In this document: positions 20,596 through 32,219 of the stretch, in pieces
Layout of the letters: every line of letters starts with the position of its first letter
Numbering within the stretch: the stretch's first letter is position 1
Assembly: GCF_000220395.1 (NCBI RefSeq)
Contig: NW_004086255.1
Span: 1-41,200, forward strand
DNA length: 41,200 nt
Direction: 5' to 3'
From: Ichthyophthirius multifiliis
Lineage: Eukaryota; Ciliophora; Oligohymenophorea; Hymenostomatida
Program-made: the position numbers and the translations under genes
The notes under the pieces: model-generated
The model's input: the letters and a program-made list of their open reading frames with translations, nothing else
What the model was told of the DNA's origin: nothing
Databases searched by the model: none

Positions 20596-23500
20596 ATGAA
20601 ATAAAAGAAACTTTATTTTAATTAAAGTTCTAGTATAAATATAATACAAGAATAAAAATCAAATAAAAAAAAGAAAAATTAAAGCGATTTTTTATTAGCA
20701 AGTAGTTATATAAAATAAGGTTCTTTTGAAAAAAGTGGCATTAAAAAAAGTATTGAAAAAATAAGGAGCATAAATATAATTAATAATAATGATATATTTG
20801 ATTTTAATAATATAAATTTTGGAAATAATATATATTAAAAATAAAGTTCTTAAGAAAAATAAACAAAGGACATATCAGGATTTGAAATTTTAATAAATAA
20901 TGATAAAATAAGTGAAATTTAAATAAATTAAAGTATAAAAGAGTAAGATTTATAGGAAAATTCAACAAATAATAATAATGATTTAAACGACAATTCCTTT
21001 GAAATGAAAATAATGAATAAATTTAATGAAAAAAGTAATTTCGAAAACAAAAGTGATAAAAAGAAAAACCATATTTAAGATTTGGGAGAAATTAATAGAC
21101 TTTAAGTCAATTAAAAAACACGCCTTAATCAAAAATATAACAATTTTTATAACTTTTTTGAGAATTATGACAAACCAATTGAAGAAGAAGATTCATATCT
21201 TTAAAAGGGATTTTTTTCTAAAAATAATTGTAAAAATTTAAATATTTAGAATTTGAAAAAAGAAGATGATTTTTTAAGTAATTTAAATAAAATTAAATAA
21301 AAATAAATTGATTATTCTTCTAAGTTTATACATGATTAAGATATTAGTTTAGTGTTTTAAACAGCTAATAATTCTAAGTCTTTAAAGCCAAATAAATCTT
21401 TACTAGAAAAATTCGAATAAAAGTTTGATTAAGATGAATAGGATTCCTTTTATTCTTAAATAGATAAAAATAATTAAGTAAGTTAATAAGTAGAAAAAGA
21501 AGTTAGTTTTTAAAATATTATAAGCAAATAAAACTTAAAAATAGACAAAAACAACTTAAAAAAATATGAAAATTTATTCAATAAAGATTCTTAAAGTTAT
21601 TAAAGTTAAGAAAATATTTTTTTTTCAAAAAAAGAATAAAATATATTTTAGGATTAAAAAGAAATTTTTTTAAAAAATAATAAAAAAACATAGTATATGA
21701 AAAATAAGAAAATTTATATTAGTAAAAATCAGAAGTTTTTTATACTGAATAATAATAAAATATATAAAAAATAAATAAATATTCAAAATAAGAAAAAAAT
21801 TATTTATAAACTAGTGAAATTTAATAAAAAGGAATAAAAAAGATTATATTATCGAATAATTATAATAAAAATAATTAAATTTAAAATAGTTTATAAGAAA
21901 AAATTTGAAAAATAAAAATAGTGAATTAAATGTTATATAAAAAAATGAAAATGTATTTTCAAAAAACCCAATTGTTTTTAAAATAATATATTAAAAACAA
22001 TGCTAAATTATATAACTTATAAATTTGAAAAAAACTTAAAATTAAAAATCTTTTAATATAAATAAAATAGATTTTTTAAAAATTGAATTTGAATGCATTT
22101 GTAAAAATAAATAAAAATAAAATTTGATTTAAAATTAATATAATTCATGCTTTTGTGAAGGAAAATAAAATATTACTTTTAATGATTTTTATGAGCATTT
22201 TTCAAAATAATTCAATAATATATAGATATCGTGGTTTATAAACCATTTTAGATAAATATATTGGAAACTCAATAATTATATGTAAAATTATGAAAATACT
22301 CCAATAAATAAAATATTAAATTTCGAAAACTTATATAACGAATTATAATATAGAATATATAAAGAAAAACATATATGTTAAAGGTAAAAACAAAAAAAAA
22401 ATATAAAAAATAATAAATAATAAAAACATATATTTATGTTTAAATATATTTATATATTTATATATTTATATATTTATATATTTTTATATAATAGATATTT
22501 ATTTTATATATCTATTTTTATTTTTTTATTTTTAATATATTTTCAAATCTTTTTTATATATTTTTTCTTATATTATTTAGATCTATATTAAAATAAATTT
22601 ATGAAAAAGATGCTTTAATTAGTGTAAATATGATATTAGTTGTATTAAATATCGAATATAATGAAAAAAATAAATGTTATATTTTAGAATTAAGTGATGG
22701 ATGGTACAGTTTTTTTGTAATAGTTTTTAATTAGAATTATAATTTAAATGATAATTAATTTTATTTTTCTAATAAAATTTTACTTTTGAATCTTATTATG
22801 TCATAAAAATTAAAAGTAGGTTAAAAGTTAGATATTTCGAATGTTTAATTTCCTTCAATAACAAATATGGAAATTTATTTGGAAAATAGCAAAAATATTA
22901 TTAATTAGAAAGTTTACGATATATTTTATAATAATGTAATAAGAGCAGATAATTAAAAAAAGTTAGGAATTGTATAAAAAAGAAATTAAATTCCAAAAAA
23001 TATAAACTCAATAAGATTATATGGAGGAAACTTTATTTAATGTATAGATGTTTTTATTCTGAAAATATACCCTTTTTAAGAATTTAAAGGGTTTAAAAAT
23101 TAAATTTCTTTTAAGTTTAATGTTTTAGTTTAGGATTCTTTAAGTTTTTATGAAAAAAATTATAAAATCAAAGTTTTTTGCAAAATAACTATGTTATTTT
23201 TTGATAAAGAATTTTATGAAAATTTAAAAGAAGGTGAAAGAATTAAACTTTTTAATTTAAAAATAAATTAAATTTAATAGAAAAATCCTATTTATTGCAT
23301 AAATAGTGAATCTTTAATACATAATATTCTTTATATAGAAACTAATAAAAAAACAAAAATATTATTTTTAAAGGATTTTATAAAGTGTAAATATGAATAA
23401 GATAAAATAAAAATTTTTGGTTAAATTCTAGCTGATGAAAGCAAAATATTATTTGATGATATATTTTAAAAATTCTAAAATTAATAATTTAGATAAAATA

Positions 23501-23730
23501 TTATATAATATAAATGTGAAATTGATGTTATTGCATTTATAATCAAATAGAATAAAAATATTCTTTATGGAATTAATCAAAATTTTTGTATATTTAAAAT
23601 TAATATATAAAATTTACCAGCTGATAATTTGAATTTGGAAAATTAAAATTAGGAAGTTTTTTCATAAGATATTAGTTATTTATATAAAAACTAAAATAAT
23701 AATGATACTAAAAATAATAATAATAATAAC

Positions 23731-23774
<44 letters not shown>

Positions 23775-24060
23775 TAATAATAATATTTAATTTAATAATA
23801 ATTATTAAGGAAAATTAATAATATTTTCTAATACCGAAATACTAAAAATAGTAAAATATAATTTTGATAATTAAAATATTGAAATATATCATACAGAAAC
23901 GAACTAAAATAGTAATTAAAAATGTATTTTTTAATAAAACTAACAAAATTATAATTAAAAATGCAAGTATTTAGTTTAATAATATTAAAAATTTTTACAT
24001 AATAATCATTTATAAATTATATAAATTATTAATTTTTTACATAAAAAAATTTTTGTTTGA
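20596..24060 (+). CDS. BRCA2: BRCA2 homologue (recombination mediator)
   Basis: BRCA2 loads RAD51 on single-stranded DNA in the nucleus. Start 20596, TGA 24058-24060, about 1,060 residues. The N-terminal half is disordered, Asn/Lys/Ser-rich, with one BRC-type motif, VFQTANNSKSLKPNKSLLEK (Phe of FQTA at about residue 254). The DSS1-binding helical domain starts near 22226: ISWFINHFRQIYWKL, then LYNELQYRIYKEKHIC. After a 197-nt intron (22384-22580), OB fold 1 has YILELSDGWYSFF and LKVGQKLDISNVQFPS; OB fold 2 has LGIVQKRNQIPKNINS, LYGGNFIQCIDVFILKIYPF, then within about 40 residues KIKVFCKITMLFFDKE, leaving no room for a tower insertion; OB fold 3 has FLKDFIKCKYEQDKIKIFGQ. A 47-nt intron (21605-21651) restores the frame in the N-terminal half; one more frame change near 21780-21900 is explained by a 29-nt intron or an indel. 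A poly-Asn tract lies near the C-terminus. Confidence 0.92.
22384..22580 (+). other. 197-nt intron in the BRCA2 helical domain
   Basis: GTAAAA donor after CQ(AG), ATTATTTAG acceptor, phase 2, joined codon AGA. It contains repeated TTTATATA units and is among the longer introns in the window. Splicing restores the conserved RSILKQIYEKDALISVNM segment. Confidence 0.9.
23704..23795 (+). repeat. (AAT/AAC)n trinucleotide tract encoding poly-Asn
   Basis: In frame within BRCA2, downstream of the OB folds. It encodes roughly 25 nearly consecutive Asn residues with an occasional Lys, a low-complexity insertion likely variable between strains. Confidence 0.85.
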
Positions 24061-24459
24061 TTTGTAAATTATATATTTTTGACTTTTTATTATTTTTTAT
24101 ATTTATTCATACATATTTTTTTTTTATCATATATTTTAATTATATCTATACTAAACTTAAGATATTTCCTTTCTCTGTCTTTTTAAGTTTTTGCTTTTTC
24201 TTTTTGTTCTTTATTACTTTACATAGAATTAATATTAATTTTTATTTTTAAATGCTTCGATTAAATTATTTTTCTATTTTCTTTAATTTTATATTTATAT
24301 TCATTTAAACTTGAATATCTTTATTAGGTTTTTATTTTTACTTTAAGTATTTTATTGCTCATATTTAATTTTAAAAAATTATTTCTACTTATTTTTATTA
24401 TTTATCATTTTTTTTAACATATTTTACAAATAATTAATTAAGATTAATTTAACTTATCA
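24061..24459. other. AT-rich intergenic region after BRCA2
   Basis: T-rich stretch with no supportable gene. A plus-strand standard-code frame at 24057-24251 is almost only Phe, Ile, Leu and Tyr codons from T runs. Confidence 0.5.
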
Positions 24460-25239
24460 GACATGCTTATATTTTTAATAATATGTTTTATATATATATA
24501 TATATATTATGCTTAATTATAAAACAAAATTTTTTTGCTTTAAAATGTATTTATTATTTAAAGAAGGAAGTAACTATTAGCTAATTATTAATCTTATTAT
24601 TTATTTATTTCTAAAAGACTTTTTTTCTCTTATAACGATATTTCGTAATTAAGTTATTTAATTTTACTAAAATCAATATTATACTTTTTCTTTTTTATAA
24701 AAAATAAATTTTTAGTAATTATTAAATTAATTCTAATTATTGTTTTACTGTAAATTGCATATCAAATTAATTTTCTTTATCTAATTAACTTTCTCGAAAT
24801 TTATAATGAGCTAAAGTTTAGTTTGATATATTGTCTATATCTGCTCTTTTTTTCTATTGATTCTATTTTTTATTTTTTTTACTCTTATTTTATTTTTGTG
24901 TGTGTTTGAAATCTTTTATATATACATGCGGATTTTTTAAAACTTTTCACGAAATTAATTTCTTTTTTTTAAGGCTGTAGGATGCTTATGTACTATTGTT
25001 AATATTTGATTATTTATCATATTTATAACAAAGTTATCGACCCTTTTTCAATAATTTTAATGGTGTCTTGCTTATTTGCATTTTTTTTAAATAAATTAAA
25101 TTTGTTTTACCTTTATAAATTTTGTTAAGAATTTATGAGTTCTAGCTTAAATTTTTATTTGATCTTCAATAAAATTTATTTCAGTTTATCTATTTTCAAT
25201 TTTTAAAAATATTTAATTATAAAAGTTATAGTTGAGCAT
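24460..25239 (-). CDS. Unknown basic protein, provisional multi-exon model
   Basis: ATG at 25239 begins MLNYNFYNQIFLKIENRQTE and continues FIEDQIKIQARTHKFLTKFI to a GTAAAAC donor near 25110. After a 40-nt intron another frame reads KTPLKLLKKGRQLCYKYDKQ then SNINNSTQASYSLKKK; after an A8 run a further frame reads EINFVKSFKKSACIYKRF, KIKQEQKKQKIESIEKKSRY and YIKLNFSSLQISRKLIRQ. Later coding (IDFSKIKQLNYEISLQEKKS) reaches about 24460. One acceptor and at least one frame change are not settled. The product would be strongly basic with a coiled-coil flavour. No domain recognised; exon ends are approximate. Confidence 0.45.
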
Positions 25240-26628
25240 TAACTTTTCTATATTTTAATATTTTTCTATTTAATTTATAAATTTTTTAATAAAAATTCAA
25301 ATTATTAATGATTTATAGTTTTTTATATTTTTCAATATATTTTTTTTATTTTTTATGTGAAATAAAAAAAATATATGATATATATTTTTTTTAAATATCA
25401 TTTATTTATAATCATTTATTCTATAGAAATTTATTTTATATATGTATATTTTATTTTTCACAATTTTTATTTAATAATTATTTAAAAAAGTCATTTTTTA
25501 TTGTAAAAAATAAAAATAAAATAAAATTTTATTATTAAAAGTTTAAATTTTTGATTATATAAAAAAATATATATTAAATAATACAAATTAATATTGACAA
25601 TTTATATAAATTTTATTTGTTAATTAGTTTATTAATTTTAAATTTTATAAAATTTGATAAATGAAGTCAAAAAAAAAAAAATTTTAAAATATAAGCTCAA
25701 TAGAAAATCAAAAAATAAATTAAATCTTTTAAAAAGAATGAAAAATAAATGAAAAATAGAAATTAAATAAATTGTAATTATTTATTTGCTTTTAAAAAAT
25801 TTAATTTAATTTAATTTAATTTAATTTAATTTAATTTAATTTATAATAATTATTTATCGAAAATTGTAAATTAATAAATATTAATAAATGCTTAATAAAA
25901 AAAGATAATAGATTTTTTTTAAAAAATAATTGCTTATTTATATTGAATAAAGAATGCCATGATTAATAATTAAAATTTTATTCTAATAAAAAATATTCAA
26001 AAGAAATTTATTATTTTAAAAATAACTTAAATTTAAAATAGGTGAAAAAAACATATAAAATATTTTATCATTTTTTTATTTGAAATTTTACTTTAATTTT
26101 TATGAAGTTTTTTTTTTTAAAATTTTTTTTTATAAATCTAATATTTCACAATTATCATTATTAAACCAAACTATAAATTGTAATTCCGTTATTCAGAAGA
26201 ATATATTTTTATATTTCTTTATCAAAATAGGCAAAATTTTAATTAAATTAATATAATTTTTTAGACTGAAGAATAAAAAAATTTATTATTATTTTATATA
26301 AACAATATACTGACATAAATTTAACTTTAGTTATTAATATTATTTATTTTTATAGTTTTTGTTTAATAAAATAATTTGCTTATATAGATAAAATTAAATA
26401 ATAAGATTTAAATTTTAAAATTCGAGACTTCTTTTTATTTAAAAGTACTGGGGAAAAACACAAATTATTCTTTTAATTAGAATTATTTACACAAGAAATC
26501 AAAAAATATATTAGTACACAATATCTATTATATATATTTATATATATATATATATTTTAAATATAATTTACATTTTGAATAAATATATATATATACATAA
26601 AACAAAAACAATAAATAAATAAAAAAAA
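25240..26628. other. AT-rich intergenic region
   Basis: No coding signal found. It holds the (TTAAT)n array at 25801-25842 and short (TA)n near 26530 and 26585. It separates the divergent start at 25239 from the HMG-box gene. Confidence 0.55.
25801..25842. repeat. (TTAAT)n pentanucleotide array
   Basis: Eight tandem TTAAT units in intergenic DNA. Confidence 0.9.
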
Positions 26629-26853
26629 ATGAATTAAGAAGAATTTGTAAATAAAAAAAAAAATATAAGAATGTAAATTATGGTTATAAAAATATAGATT
26701 TATCAAATATCCAGTAAATGTGGCAATTTCTTTAAAGAACTATAAACTCTATGCCTTTAATATAATAGTACATTTTTTTTTATCTTTTATCTTTTAGTTT
26801 TTGATTTTTTATTTATTTTAAAATAGAATAATCTTGTTTCTCTAAAAAAATGA
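26629..26853 (+). other. Short ORF overlapping the HMG-box start
   Basis: A 74-residue frame, MNQEEFVNKKKNIRMQ... ISSKCGNFFKELQTLCLQYN, ends with a TGA that overlaps the HMG-gene ATG at 26850-26852. It could be an upstream ORF in the HMG mRNA leader, a missed first exon, or chance; the Cys-containing middle is more coding-like than the flanks, the T-rich end is not. Confidence 0.25.
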
Positions 26854-27785
26854 GCAATAGAAGCAATAAAAATAATGAAATCAAAGATCCTGATTTGCCT
26901 AAAAAACCTTCAACAGCATATATTCTTTACTTTAAAGAACATAAAGATAAGTTTATGAAACTTTATCCTAACTAAGTAATAACAGAAATAACAAAATTAA
27001 TAGCTTAAGATTGGGCTAAATTACCTAGAGAGAAATAAATAGTAATAGAAACATTTAATTTATTTTATTTAATTAATAAAAAAAGCCTTATTTGAGAGAT
27101 GCGGAAATAACAAAATTTAATTATATAAGTAAAATGAAAGAATATGCAAAAACACATCCAGGAACTAAAATTCCAGGATAAGGAAATAAGAGAAATAAAA
27201 ATAAAGGACCTATTTATTAAGATGTCCCTTAAGTAATATATATATATTTTTTTTAATTAATTTTGTGTTCAATTTATAATATAATACATGTTTTGATGTT
27301 TTTTTATATTTTTTGTGATTTTTTTATTAAGCAAAATAATAAATAATACTATCCATTTTTATGCCTTTATTTTATTTGATTAAGCTTTTAAAAAAACAAT
27401 TAAGAAAAATAAAAAAATATAAAAACAAATAAATATAAATTTATTTATTTTATAATATTATTTTTATAACATTTAAAAAAGGATTAATTAACTAAATGTA
27501 GTGAAGGATAATCTAATTAAAATTAAGAATCTAATTAGTCAATATAAGTTTTAAAAGTTTTTGTTTATTTTATTTTATTTTATTTTATTTTATTATTTTA
27601 TATATATTTAATTTTGATTATTTATAAAATAGCAAAATTAAACTATAATTTAAAGTAATGTTGAAGATGATATTAATATATAAGAATAATAATCAATAAA
27701 AACAAGTAGTATAGAAAGCTTCAGCTCTAATTAAGATTCAGATGAGGAAGCATAAGAAATTATTAAAAAAAATATTAAAAAATGA
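26850..27785 (+). CDS. HMG-box DNA-binding protein (HMGB type)
   Basis: Non-sequence-specific, DNA-bending chromatin protein. Exons 26850-27041, 27086-27232, 27482-27547 and 27633-27785 sum to 186 codons including stop; introns are 44, 249 and 85 nt with matching phase 0. A single HMG box covers about residues 13-85: LPKKPSTAYILYFKEHKDKF, then ITKLIAQDWAKLPREKQ and, across intron 1, PYLRDAEITKFNYISKMKEY; the Pro-x-x-Ala-Tyr, Trp and Pro-Tyr positions of the fold are kept. A Gly/Lys/Asn linker follows, then a Gln/Ser/Asp/Glu-rich tail (SFSSNQDSDEEAQEIIKK) ending at TGA 27783-27785. The acidic tail is weaker than in animal HMGB. 185 residues. Intron 3 carries a (TTTTA)n array near 27565-27597. 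Confidence 0.9.
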
Positions 27786-28230
27786 CAATAAAAAGTGAAA
27801 ATAAAAAAATTATTATCTATTATATAAAAAATCCTTAAAAAATTAATATAAGGATGTTTTTTTATATATAAAAATTTTATAAAAATTTCGATAAATACTA
27901 TAAGATAGAAATAATAAATATATAAAAAAAATATTAATAAAAAAATTTAAATGAAAATATAAAAAGAATTAAATAATAAAAAATTATTTTAATTGATTAA
28001 AATAAATAAATAAATAAATAAATAAATAAATATATATATATATATATATATATTATTATAAAATTATTTTTTCTTTTTTTTTATTATATTTTATATATTT
28101 AAACAGTAAAATATTTTTAAATTAATATATATTATATATATTTTTTTCGAATAATAATTAATATATATTTTTTTTTATATAATATTTTTTTAAAAAATTT
28201 TGGACTAAGTTTGGATTTATTTAATTTAAT
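27786..28230. other. AT-rich spacer with microsatellites
   Basis: Spacer between two plus-strand genes. It contains (AAAT)n at about 28003-28030 running directly into (TA)n at 28031-28053. No gene seen. Confidence 0.6.
28003..28053. repeat. (AAAT)n followed by (TA)n
   Basis: Compound microsatellite between the HMG-box gene and the N/Q-rich gene. Confidence 0.9.
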
Positions 28231-30533
28231 ATGTTAAATTCATATTGTATTAACTAGCAAAACTAGCAAATAACAAGAATATAAAGCCTATATCATAATC
28301 CTATATAATATGATATTTTTATTTAATAAATATAATAAAAAATAAAATAATCTAATTAAAATTTGTAATATTTTTTTTTAAATTTTTTATTATTATAATA
28401 TTAGAAATAATTTTACAAAACATAGCTATGGATAAGACAGTTTAAATTTTTTAGAAAATAGTAGTTTAAGTTAAAATGCGAACAATAATTTTATATTTAA
28501 TAATTTAATTTAGAACAGTTAAATATGTTAAATTAGTTAGCGCTAAATTTCCCCAATAAACAACAGTAAATAAAATTTAAATAGATAAAGAGAATTAAGT
28601 AAGTTTAGTAGGCAAAGTAGTGAAGATTAAAATTAAAAAATAATTTCTTCTATACATTAACTTGAAGGCGAATGGAATAAAATAAAAAAAAATCACAACT
28701 TAGATTAAAGAAGTCACCATTCTTCATTAAATACAAGCTTAAGTGGAAATAAAGTATTTATTAATTAAATACAAAACGTATAAAATATTGTAACTTAAAT
28801 TTCTGACAGTAATTCTATTAATGAAATTAAGTAATTTAATATTTTTTTAAAATCATATAACAAAAAATATTAGATATTAAGATAATACAAATTCCTAAAC
28901 TTCTTCATTAAAATCAATAGACAGTAAATATAAAATAATTTAATTTTAATAAAAATAAAGTGAAAGTAAATACTAAGATAGTATAAAAAAATCTTTTATT
29001 ATAAATAAATCTATTCCTCTTTCGAAAATTAATCTTGATTAATTTAAAATTAATTAGTTTAGTTGCAGATCTATGGATGATTAAAATAAAAGTTTAAATA
29101 ATGAAAAAAAAATCGAAGATAAAGAATATAAAAAAATAAAAGATAAATATTAAAATATTAATAAGAAAAAAGAATTAAATTAAATTAAAAGTAGTAAAAA
29201 GATTTCTGATATTTTAAATTAAAAATAATTTATTGAATATTAGAATAAAATAAATATAAATTAGGAAAAAAAAATACTGAAAAATTCACAAGCAACATTA
29301 TCTGAGTAATAAAATGAATAAATATTTTGCTAATTAGAAAAAAAATTTAAATAAAATATATAATAAGAGAATTATTATAAATAATAATAATAATAATAAT
29401 AATATTAATAATAATAATAATAATAAATATATTAACCTGAAATATAAAATTATAATCTTAATAGTCAATATGTTCTTAAGTATAAAGTGGTTTAAAATAA
29501 TATACTATTAATTTATAAGAACTCGATATTTAGAGTAATGATTAAAATAATATGTAATAATCATAAAGCCTAAATAATATTAAAAAAATATAGATTCCTT
29601 AAAATGAAAATATTTATAATTATAAAGGTGTTACATCAAATATTAATCAACTTTTAATTTAACAAAAGTTAATAATATAATAATAATAATAATAATTAAA
29701 TTATCAAAATTTTTAAATAACTAATAACGCTCTAAATAATAAAATTATTCCGAAATAAAATCAAAAAAATAATTAATTAAATGAATAAAAATATAAAAAT
29801 TTGAAAGATGTCTCTAAAAAGAAAAATAAAGAAGATAGCTCAAAAAAAATATATCAATAATTTAAATAGTCTAAATATAATTTTTAATAAAAAACTTGTC
29901 TATATGTTATTAATATATAATAATAATAGAACGAAAATTAATAAACTTAATAATGTTCTTTTATTTCAAATGATAAACAACAGATAATTTAAATTGACTA
30001 ATAATCGAAGCCTTTTTAATAGAGCTAAAAAGATTCCTTCCTAAAATAAAAACAATGTAAATTCTTATAATAATTACATAAATATTTTATAGTTAAATAA
30101 TAATATTCATTAAAATATAAATTATTTTAATTAATAAGAATCACAATGTTAGCATTTTTAATAATAAAACTTAATTTACAATTAGAATGAATAGTCTATT
30201 AATTTTAATATTAATTAAAATGAATAGAGTTAAACAAATAATAAATTAATAGATAATAATTGTAAATTCTAATATAATCAGAATTCATTATTTATGAAAT
30301 CTTCTTAAATTTCAAAGTAAACATATACATAAATATTTTTAATTATATTTATTTTTATTTATAATTATAGTGTTTCTGATAAAAAAAATAAATAAATAAA
30401 AGGAGTTACTAATTAAGATGGAATATATATGAAAAAAAGCTAAATTTCTTAATATTAATAAAAATAATATGCAACCAACAATTAACCATAAAATATTGCA
30501 TCTTAAATATTAATAGGCAAATATAAAAGATGA
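28231..30533 (+). CDS. 680-residue Asn/Gln-rich protein of unknown function
   Basis: Six exons, 28231-28364, 28405-28830, 28874-29471, 29534-29868, 29930-30316 and 30371-30533, sum to 681 codons including stop. Introns are 40, 43, 62, 61 and 54 nt, and every phase agrees without a frameshift. The start gives MLNSYCINQQNQQITRIQSL. The protein is dominated by Asn, Gln, Ser and Lys, with a polyglutamine block (29382-29426) and a second, shorter one (about 29676-29696). Less biased patches are HQLEGEWNKIKKNHNL, KEYKKIKDKYQNINKKKEL, KDVSKKKNKEDSSKKIYQ and the C-terminal KGVTNQDGIYMKK ... ILIGKYKR. No domain or membrane segment is recognised. Composition is prion-like; condensate or transcription-coactivator roles are possible but unproven. 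Confidence 0.75.
29382..29426 (+). repeat. (TAA)n tract encoding polyglutamine
   Basis: Seven TAA, one TAT, then seven TAA codons, in frame inside the N/Q-rich gene. They encode Gln in the ciliate code and would be consecutive stops in the standard code. Confidence 0.85.
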
Positions 30534-30847
30534 TTTTTTTTTGTTATATTTAAAATTATATATATTATTAAACGTAATAAAATAAATTACTATTAATATT
30601 AAAAATGTATTTTTTAAGAATAATAAAAATAAGATAATAAAATTTAATATAACTATAATGAAAAAAATAACAAAAGATAACATAAAGAAAATTATTACAA
30701 ATATGAATTTACACTACACCTACTAAAATATAAATGTAATATTTTAATTTGAGTATGATTTTTATGAGTTTTTTTTTTTTTTTTAAATTAAATTAAATAA
30801 ATAATAATAGAAAATATAATAATGAAACAACTAAAATAAAAATTTCT
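30534..30847. other. Short intergenic region between convergent genes
   Basis: A/T-rich 3' flank shared by the plus-strand N/Q-rich gene and the minus-strand PP2A gene. No additional gene seen. Confidence 0.6.
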
Positions 30848-32219
30848 TCACAAAAAATAATCTGGAACTCTACGTGTCACATGAGGTTCGTTTGTCCTTG
30901 GAGCAGGTTCAAATTACATGCTTTTTATTAAATAAATAAATAAAATCAATTTAAATATATTTTTAAATACAAATTTAATTTCAATCCATCATCTACTTCC
31001 ATTATCGCAGCTTAGTTGCCACATCTATAACAATAATTAGGAGCTGAAAATATTGTGACACATTTTTTTTAATGAACTTAGTTATATCCCTTTTATTTAT
31101 TACAATTTATGTATAATTTTTATTTTTTAAAAGAATACATCCATAACAAGTTAATGAGCTCTTGCAATCATTTTAAGTTTATTTTAATGAATATATTTCT
31201 CAGAAATATCTAATCCCCAAGTCCATCCTGCACCTCTAGGTGATAATCCCCATCCTTTTAATTTATTTTTTATAAATATATATGTTTTAGATAAAATACC
31301 CGTTCTTTAATCATCAGGATCTGACCATAATAAATCACACATAGGACCCTCATGTGGCACATCTTAAAATCTATTAATTGAACGAATTTAATCTAGATTT
31401 TCTACAGCAGGTGAAAGTCCTCCATGTAAACAGAATATCTATATTTTAAATAAATTAAATTATATGTATATATATATATATATATATGTTTTTAAATAAA
31501 AACCTATGATTCTACAACTGCTGTTAAAGGTAAATATAAGAAAGCATCAGTAAAATATTTCCACACATTTTCGTTGCCATATTTTTTATTACATTCATCA
31601 TAAAATCCATATATTTTATTAATTTCACGATTTTCGTGATTTCCTCTTAATAAAACTATTCTGTCTTTATATCTTACTTTCAAAGCAAATACTAAAGATA
31701 CTGTTTCTACTGAATTAGATCCTCTATCTACATAATCGCCCATAAATAAGTAATTAGTATCCTTTTTTATTTTTAAAATTTATATAAATTAAATTTTGAT
31801 TATTACTGGAGGCTTTCCTCCTATTTTAAATAGTTCTATTAAATCGTGGAATTAACCATGGACATCTCCACAGACTGTTATTGGAGCCTTACAAGTTGCA
31901 ACATTTTTTTCTTCGGCTAATATTTCTTTTATCTATCATTTATTTTTATGTAAATAAAATTAATAGATTGAATAAATATATTTTTAATTATTTTTTTTTT
32001 AATATATTTATTGTATAAAAAATTAATAATTTGTTAATTTCTTTCATTTTTTTTAGTTATTATTAAGTTCAAATCTTAACTATAATTTTTTTTTTGTATT
32101 TTTAATACCTTATCACATAATATTTTTACATCTTATTCTGCTAATATTTTACATTAATATAATTATTCTACATATCGGTCAAAATTGCCTATTTCAGAAG
32201 ATGAAAATTTTGGAGGCAT
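30848..32219 (-). CDS. PPP2CA: Protein phosphatase 2A catalytic subunit
   Basis: Ser/Thr phosphatase of the PPP family, active with scaffold and B subunits. Seven exons, 32109-32219, 31807-31932, 31504-31761, 31300-31438, 31139-31254, 30971-31089 and 30848-30920, sum to 314 codons including stop; the 313 residues compare with about 309 in animals. Metal and catalytic motifs are intact: [25 protein letters not shown], the His of ARAHQLVM, and [12 protein letters not shown]2A-specific features are [29 protein letters not shown] and the tail [13 protein letters not shown], whose terminal Leu is carboxymethylated in the family. Introns are 176, 45, 65, 45, 49 and 50 nt. Conserved Gln residues (in HGQF, AHQL and GNQA) are TAA. 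A (TTTA)n repeat lies just upstream of the start at 32240-32265. Confidence 0.97.

Noticed and set aside
21026-21241. Plus-strand 71-codon ORF
   Set aside because: Shadow frame inside the N-terminal half of BRCA2, whose frame from 20596 is open through it.
24057-24251. Plus-strand 64-codon hydrophobic ORF
   Set aside because: Composed of T-run codons in the BRCA2 3' flank and overlaps the BRCA2 stop; no start context or motif.
29472-29929. Two apparent frameshifts in the N/Q-rich gene
   Set aside because: Introns at 29472-29533 (62 nt) and 29869-29929 (61 nt) restore the frame exactly.
30900-30920. GGTTCAAATT resembling a tRNA T-loop
   Set aside because: It encodes the conserved QFEPAP segment of PP2A on the minus strand, and no cloverleaf can be formed around it.
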